A DNA stretch of 64,000 nucleotides from Terriglobia bacterium (GTDB taxonomy: Bacteria > Acidobacteriota > Terriglobia > Terriglobales > Acidobacteriaceae), in NCBI GenBank assembly GCA_032252755.1, contig JAVUPY010000010.1, positions 30,534-94,533 on the forward strand. Reading direction: 5' to 3'. Numbering within the stretch: position 1 is the first letter of the stretch; each line of letters starts with the position of its first letter. Under the pieces are notes generated by a model. The model was not told where the DNA came from. It made no database searches and saw nothing but the letters and a program-made list of their open reading frames with translations. Shown piece by piece: positions 59,549-64,000 of the stretch. The position numbers were made by a program, and so were the translations under genes.

Positions 59549-61996
59549 ATGTCATTACTTCTGCAAGATCTTCGTTATGCAGTGCGGGTGCTGCGCAAGT
59601 CACCCGGGTTCACGGCCATCGCCGTCCTCACCCTGGCTATCGGGATCGGCGCGAATACGGCGATTTTCTCCGTGGTCAACGGCGTTCTCCTTCGGCCACT
59701 ACAGTTTCGCGATTCACGGCAGCTTTACGTCATTCACGAGATTGTGCCGCAAGTCGTGAAATCAATGCCGTTGCTGGACGCCAACCTGCCGGATTTCCAG
59801 ATCTGGCAAAGGGAAGCTCATTCGTTCGATGAGATCGGCATCGGGGAATCGACGTCGATGATCATTAGCGACGACGGCGAACCGGAACTGATCCATGGGA
59901 CGCGCACCTCGGCTAATTTTCTGAAGCTGCTGGGAGTGAATGCTGCGCGCGGGCGGCTGTTCCAGGCCGAAGAAGATCAGCCGGACCGGGGACATGCGGT
60001 GATTTTTACCGATGCGTTCTGGCGCAACCGGTTCAAGGCAGATCCAGAGATCGTGGGCCGCTCGGTCACGCTGGATGGAATTCCGTATAGCGTTGTGGGG
60101 GTGTTGCCGAAGTCGTTCCAGTTTCCCGGACATGTGAATGGCCTGGCGAGCAACGCACAGTTCGTGGTTCCACTCAACGGGCCAAAACCTTACGAAACCG
60201 ACCTTATCGGCGAATTCGACTTCACGGCGATCGGACGGCTGAAGGCGGGAGTGACGCCGGCGAAAGCGTTAGCCGAACTGAATGTGATCCAGGCCAGAAT
60301 CGCGCAGCAGGCGCATACGAATTTCGATCTGCGCGCCGACCTCTCGCCGTTGCAATCGCAGATAGTCGGTTCTTCGCGAAAGGGATTGGTCCTGCTGCTT
60401 GCCTCGGTTGGCGTGCTGTTGTTGATGATCTGCGTGAACCTGGCGAACCTGCTGTTTTCTCGCGCGCCGGGACGGATGTCCGGTGCCGGCATTCGCAAGG
60501 CCCTGGGCGCCAGCGTATCGCGCCTGATGCGACAAATGCTGGTCGAGAGCGTACTGCTGGCGACCTGTGGCGGTGTGCTCGGGATCGTGCTTGCCAAAGT
60601 TGCCGTTGCTTCATTCGTCCACTTCGGCGCGGCGGGAATTCCACGGCTCAGCGAAGTGACGATGGATGGCCGCGTTGTTGGCTTTGCATTGTTGGCAACG
60701 CTGATCACCGCCGTGTTGTTCGGGACCCTGCCGGCATGGCTCGTATCGCGGGCCGATCTACGCGAGACGCTCGCAGCAGCCACCCGGAGCGCGACCGAGA
60801 GCCACCGCACGCGGACCTTGCGTTCAGCGCTCATCACAGTAGAGGTCTCCCTGTGCACCGCGCTCCTGATCGTCGCCGGACTGCTCGGCCGCAGTCTTCT
60901 GCGCTTGCTCGATCTTGATCCGGGCTTCAGCGTCAATCACGTACTCGCCGCCACGATCGATTTGCCTCCTGTCGTTTATAAAGGAGCCGATTCGCGCAAA
61001 GGTTTCTACCGGGACGCGCTGGATGGGATCCGTTCGCTGCCAGGCGTGCGCTCGGCGGCGTGGGTGAGTATCCTTCCACTGCAAGGTCAAGGGTCCGTGA
61101 CCGGCATCAACCTGCCGGGAGATACGCTTCCCCCCGCGGAGGCGCCCATCGCCAATTATCGGGTGGTGAGCCCCGACTATTTCCGAACGATGGGAATTCC
61201 GCTGGTGAGTGGGCGCGCGCTCAGCGCCGAGGACCGCGGCAAACGTCGGGTGATCGTCTCGCAGAATCTCGCGCGACGGCTTTGGCCGAAACGGAACGCG
61301 GTTGGACAAATGTGCGCTGCTCACTGGGGACCCCTTGCTGAAAGTCCCAGTGAAGTGGTCGGAGTCGCGGGCGACATCCGCACCAGCCTGGATCAACCGC
61401 CGCTCTACATGGTTTATGTCGCCGATTCCTGGGCGTTGGAGCCACCGAGCGCTCCCATGTCGGCCGCATTTGTGGTGCGCACGAGCCAAGATTCAACAAG
61501 CGTTGCGGACGCGGTGCGCAAGGTCATTCATCGGGCCGGTCCGGACGTGCCAATCGTCTCTTTGCAGCCGATGTCGCAAGTGGTTGCGCGGAACGTGGAA
61601 GGGCGACGGTTTCAGATGTCGCTGATTTCCATGTTTGCTCTGTCGGCCCTGTTGCTTGCCGGCCTGGGGATTTTCGGAGTGCTGGCTTACTCGGTCGAGC
61701 AGCGGCGGCGCGAATTTGGTATCCGCACCGCGCTGGGAGCGCAGCGCTCGCAGATGGTCACGATGATTATGCGGCAGGGGCTGCTGCCGGTGGCAGTGGG
61801 TCTCGGGTTGGGAGTTGCGGGTGCGCTCACCGGCGGAAGTCTGCTGCAAAGCCTTGTGTTTGGGGTGACGCCATTCGATTTCATGACGTTCGCGGGCGTG
61901 GCGCTGCTCATTGCGGTTGTCGCCGCGATCGCCTGCTATGTCCCCGCGCGGCGCGCCACCAATGTCGATCCCATCGTCGCGCTGCGGTACGAGTGA
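59549..61996 (+). CDS. ADOP-type ABC transporter permease (MacB/FtsX family)
   Basis: An 815-aa permease of the acidobacterial duplicated type. It starts with the ADOP hallmark (LLQDLRYAVRVLRKSPGFTA, then LTLAIGIGANTAIFSVVNGV), has a MacB periplasmic core (about 50-255), FtsX block of three helices (285-400), a second start-like helix and core (425-670), and a second FtsX block (685-805) ending VDPIVALRYE. No ATPase gene is adjacent, as is usual for orphan members. No PadR regulator is seen upstream. Substrate unknown. Confidence 0.95.
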   Translation: MSLLLQDLRYAVRVLRKSPGFTAIAVLTLAIGIGANTAIFSVVNGVLLRPLQFRDSRQLYVIHEIVPQVVKSMPLLDANLPDFQIWQREAHSFDEIGIGESTSMIISDDGEPELIHGTRTSANFLKLLGVNAARGRLFQAEEDQPDRGHAVIFTDAFWRNRFKADPEIVGRSVTLDGIPYSVVGVLPKSFQFPGHVNGLASNAQFVVPLNGPKPYETDLIGEFDFTAIGRLKAGVTPAKALAELNVIQARIAQQAHTNFDLRADLSPLQSQIVGSSRKGLVLLLASVGVLLLMICVNLANLLFSRAPGRMSGAGIRKALGASVSRLMRQMLVESVLLATCGGVLGIVLAKVAVASFVHFGAAGIPRLSEVTMDGRVVGFALLATLITAVLFGTLPAWLVSRADLRETLAAATRSATESHRTRTLRSALITVEVSLCTALLIVAGLLGRSLLRLLDLDPGFSVNHVLAATIDLPPVVYKGADSRKGFYRDALDGIRSLPGVRSAAWVSILPLQGQGSVTGINLPGDTLPPAEAPIANYRVVSPDYFRTMGIPLVSGRALSAEDRGKRRVIVSQNLARRLWPKRNAVGQMCAAHWGPLAESPSEVVGVAGDIRTSLDQPPLYMVYVADSWALEPPSAPMSAAFVVRTSQDSTSVADAVRKVIHRAGPDVPIVSLQPMSQVVARNVEGRRFQMSLISMFALSALLLAGLGIFGVLAYSVEQRRREFGIRTALGAQRSQMVTMIMRQGLLPVAVGLGLGVAGALTGGSLLQSLVFGVTPFDFMTFAGVALLIAVVAAIACYVPARRATNVDPIVALRYE

Positions 61997-62405
61997 GATG
62001 CAACCGTGGCGGAAAAACCTCTTGAACGCAAGCCTTCGAGCGTTCTGGGTCAGAACTTGACCACTGAACCCAGCCCGGTGCGTGGAACTTCCGAAGTGCC
62101 AGCCAGCGAATTGAACGCGCTGCCCAATTGCCAGCACTGTCCTTACCGAGACCCATCAGGCCTGATTTACTGTCCTAGGGGGCATTCGCAATCAATGAAC
62201 AGATCGTACTGCGACGCCTAAATTGGCCGCCATACTCCACGATCACGACTTCCCGGCGTGTGAAGTCCTCGACGGGTGACCAGCATTTCGCCCTTGTCGC
62301 GCGCCAGCGGCCAAGGCGTCCCATCGGGCTTGCGATAGACGTTGGCATTGGGGGCGTAGAGGTTGATGCCTATCGGCATCAAAGTTTTTCACACCACCAT
62401 CAGCA
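61997..62405. other. Spacer with two weak short readings
   Basis: A GTG-started plus-strand reading (62006-62221, 71 codons) contains CQHC and later YC cysteines but no other support. A minus-strand reading of 53 codons begins at 62379 (PIGINLYAPNANVYRKPDGT) and has protein-like composition; it may be a remnant. Neither is claimed as a gene. Confidence 0.3.
62363..62389 (+). terminator. Possible plus-strand terminator downstream of the ADOP gene
   Basis: Perfect 8-base stem TTGATGCC/GGCATCAA with a TATC loop, followed by AGTTTTTC. It lies 366 bases after the permease stop, so its owner is unclear. Confidence 0.45.
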
Positions 62406-63038
62406 TCAAAACCGAAACACAAGACCTGCCGAATAGCGCATTGTGTTCTGGCTATTCCCGAGGCTACTCGACAGACCCGTCGCTAGTGCGTCGGTCGCGT
62501 TGAATTGCGTGCGGAGAAAATCCACCTGGGCCGCCCGAATAGCGAGATGTTGGCTCACCCCTATGTCGACACCGCCGCCGAAGGCCATTGCAAAAGCGTT
62601 GGCACTGGTTATCCCGGTCGAGATCCCGCCAATGATCGGAATATTCACGCCCCCTCCTAAGCTTGAGCGAGCCTGGCCAAATAATGCATGGGCGAAGACC
62701 GCGCTCCTGCCCAAGGGAGCGGTTACGGTCGGGCCAAACATGTAGGTGTATAGGTGCTGATTGGCGGAAGCAGACACTCCCAGGACTGAAGTAGAGGCTG
62801 CAGTCCGATAGTCGCCGCTCAGATCCGCCGTAACACCAACGTAGCGGTTGAAATTGAACGTGCCTTGTCCCACCCAACCATTAAAACTGTTGCCGTTGTT
62901 TCGTAGATACGAATATCCGCCAAAGATAGTCGCTCTGGATGCGCTCTCGCCGTATGCTGCCCCGGGACCGTTATTCTGGGCCGCTAGTGTGAATGGAATT
63001 AACAACACGCAGGCCAATATGACTACAAATTTGTGCAT
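62406..63038 (-). CDS. Outer-membrane beta-barrel protein
   Basis: A 210-aa exported protein with signal peptide (about 1-20, LAA-QN). The mature part alternates hydrophobic and polar residues in strand-length runs, with glycine/aromatic-rich turns (FGGYSYLRNNGNSFNGWVGQ; YMFGPTVTAP), and ends in the terminal aromatic signature LVFRF. This is an OmpA/OmpW-like eight-stranded barrel. The start is the ATG with AGGAG eight bases upstream. No partner gene is adjacent. Confidence 0.85.
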   Translation of the reverse strand: MHKFVVILACVLLIPFTLAAQNNGPGAAYGESASRATIFGGYSYLRNNGNSFNGWVGQGTFNFNRYVGVTADLSGDYRTAASTSVLGVSASANQHLYTYMFGPTVTAPLGRSAVFAHALFGQARSSLGGGVNIPIIGGISTGITSANAFAMAFGGGVDIGVSQHLAIRAAQVDFLRTQFNATDALATGLSSSLGNSQNTMRYSAGLVFRF

Positions 63039-63928
63039 TCTCTGCACTCCTTGAAAAAAGGGTTATAGCAAGTGAGATGCACGCCAGAACTGGACTAGGG
63101 AGTTTTCCGTGTAAAGAAGTGTGCCGAATCGAGTCGCCCCGAACTACATCAGAGCCACTTTCGGACAGAGAAATGTGCAGGTACCACTGCGGTGCGGTCG
63201 GATCGCCTTGTTTTTCGGAAGAAGCGGACAAAACCGGGAGCCGGGGTACGTATCCCTTTATTGCACTTGAATCTGTCCGCTTGCCCTCAGGGGAGAGAAT
63301 TAATGCAAAATAGACTAAAGCAAGCACCTGTCAATAAGAAAAGCGAACGGGGAGCCATTTCAAAGCTCCCCGTTCACTCAACCTTGGTAAATGGAGTTGG
63401 CCCTCCCCCGAAGTCCAACCCGCTTACAACAGGATGGACTTTAACATTGGAAAAACGAAAGTCAAAGAAAATCGGCCCTGCAAAGCCCTTACCGACGTAA
63501 GTTACTTTTGTCAGGTGTGAAGGGCTTTAAGAAGCGGCTGTATCGGTCTAAAGCGCATCATCTCACCCTACGAATGAATCGCGTAGAGTCACGGAGATTT
63601 TCGCAGTCGGACATTCCGATCTCCGCTGTCCAATATTTCAAATCCAAGTTGTTCGAGGTCATGTAGCTGTGCGTGACATGGCAGGTTCGTGACGAAATGG
63701 GTAGCAGAAGATCACGCGAAAGCAGTGCCGTAGCGGACAATATCTTGCATCGAGCTGCACTTCCCAGTACATCAAGAACACCTCGACTAACTGTTCCCAA
63801 TTCGAGTCCAATCTCAGCGATATTGGAGTAGCCTACCAGCGGCAAATGTGGGGCAACGGGCTCACGCCACAATGTCAGAACCTGTCCACTCACAAAATTC
63901 CTGTCAAACCACCGTCCTCTGCGTGACC
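63039..63928. other. Gene-poor right end
   Basis: No gene supported. A 132-codon minus-strand reading (63558-63956) lacks a start signal and family features. The stretch contains a strong hairpin at 63345-63375, listed separately. Confidence 0.4.
63345..63375 (-). terminator. Strong hairpin, minus-strand terminator
   Basis: Perfect 11-base stem GAACGGGGAGC/GCTCCCCGTTC with a 9-base loop. Read on the minus strand it is followed by GCTTTTCTTATT, a T-rich tail, so it should end a minus-strand transcript coming from the right. Confidence 0.75.
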
Positions 63929-64000
63929 TTATTGATAGTTCAGCGCCGCGTCCCAAGTATAGCTTTGTCCTGATTCAGTCACGGTGAGGGCCGCCGGACC
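63929..64000 (-). CDS. Possible C-terminal end of a protein entering from the right
   Basis: The minus strand from the right edge reads 23 codons (ALTVTESGQSYTWDAALNYQ is the end) to a TAA at 63929-63931. The composition is like the tail of a secreted or beta-rich protein. The hairpin at 63345 would fit as its distant terminator. Too short to be sure. Confidence 0.3.
   Translation of the reverse strand, partial: GPAALTVTESGQSYTWDAALNYQ

Noticed and set aside
63558..63956. 132-codon minus-strand reading
   Set aside because: No ribosome-binding site, no recognisable domain and atypical composition.

Overview
The window most likely comes from the chromosome of an acidobacterium (Acidobacteriota, class Terriglobia; Koribacteraceae is my best guess). 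This rests on family and style, not on a search: an 815-aa MacB/FtsX-type 'ADOP' permease, a PhoB-type DNA-binding domain fused to TPRs, sigma/anti-sigma pairs with an unusual sensor tail, two secreted 'GTYxFyG'-style proteins, a DUF2339 giant membrane protein, and moderately GC-rich coding sequence.

Region 1 (1-24.9 kb) is one uninterrupted plus-strand flagellar cluster: fliF(end)-fliG-fliH-fliI-fliJ-fliK-flgD-flgE | fliL-fliN(short)-fliO-fliP-fliQ-fliR-flhB-flhA-fliA-fliM-fliY/N-MshEN protein-cheY-cheX | flgF-flgG-flgA-flgH-flgI-flgJ | flgM-flgN-flgK-flgL. Most genes overlap by 1-4 bases. It encodes the MS-ring end, C-ring, ATPase complex, export gate, rod, P- and L-rings, hook and junction proteins, plus sigma-28 and its anti-sigma factor. 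A near-consensus sigma-54 (-24/-12) site lies before fliL and a near-consensus sigma-28 site before flgM, which suggests a two-step hierarchy. Flagellin, stator and most chemotaxis genes are not here. Oddities are a very short FlgD, a FliL with a lipobox, an FlgH without one, a FliO without a membrane anchor, and a protein with a putative c-di-GMP-binding MshEN fold.

Region 2 (24.9-47.6 kb) is ordinary chromosome: a GH43 lipoprotein, DUF2339 protein plus M48 peptidase, a sigma/anti-sigma pair, an ARPP-1-type secreted protein, a cNMP-binding DUF1003 protein, a patatin-Omp85 protein, proC, an AmgK-like sugar kinase fused to a RapZ C-terminal domain and followed by a MurU-like nucleotidyltransferase (likely peptidoglycan-sugar recycling), an SQR-type oxidoreductase with a small partner, a SHOCT protein, tRNA-Pro and a transketolase-like enzyme.

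Region 3 (47.6-57.9 kb) is accessory: a TonB-receptor remnant read through into a REP-like sequence, a PhoB-TPR regulator, a secreted protein, a RAYT (REP-associated tyrosine transposase) bracketed by inverted copies of the same REP sequence, a 2H phosphoesterase, a UDP-glucose-dehydrogenase homologue that has lost its catalytic cysteine, and tRNA-His followed by the remains of an integrated island (integrase 3' end joined to a frameshifted restriction-helicase 3' end). Region 4 (57.9-64 kb) has a second secreted protein, the ADOP permease, an outer-membrane beta-barrel protein, and gene-poor sequence.
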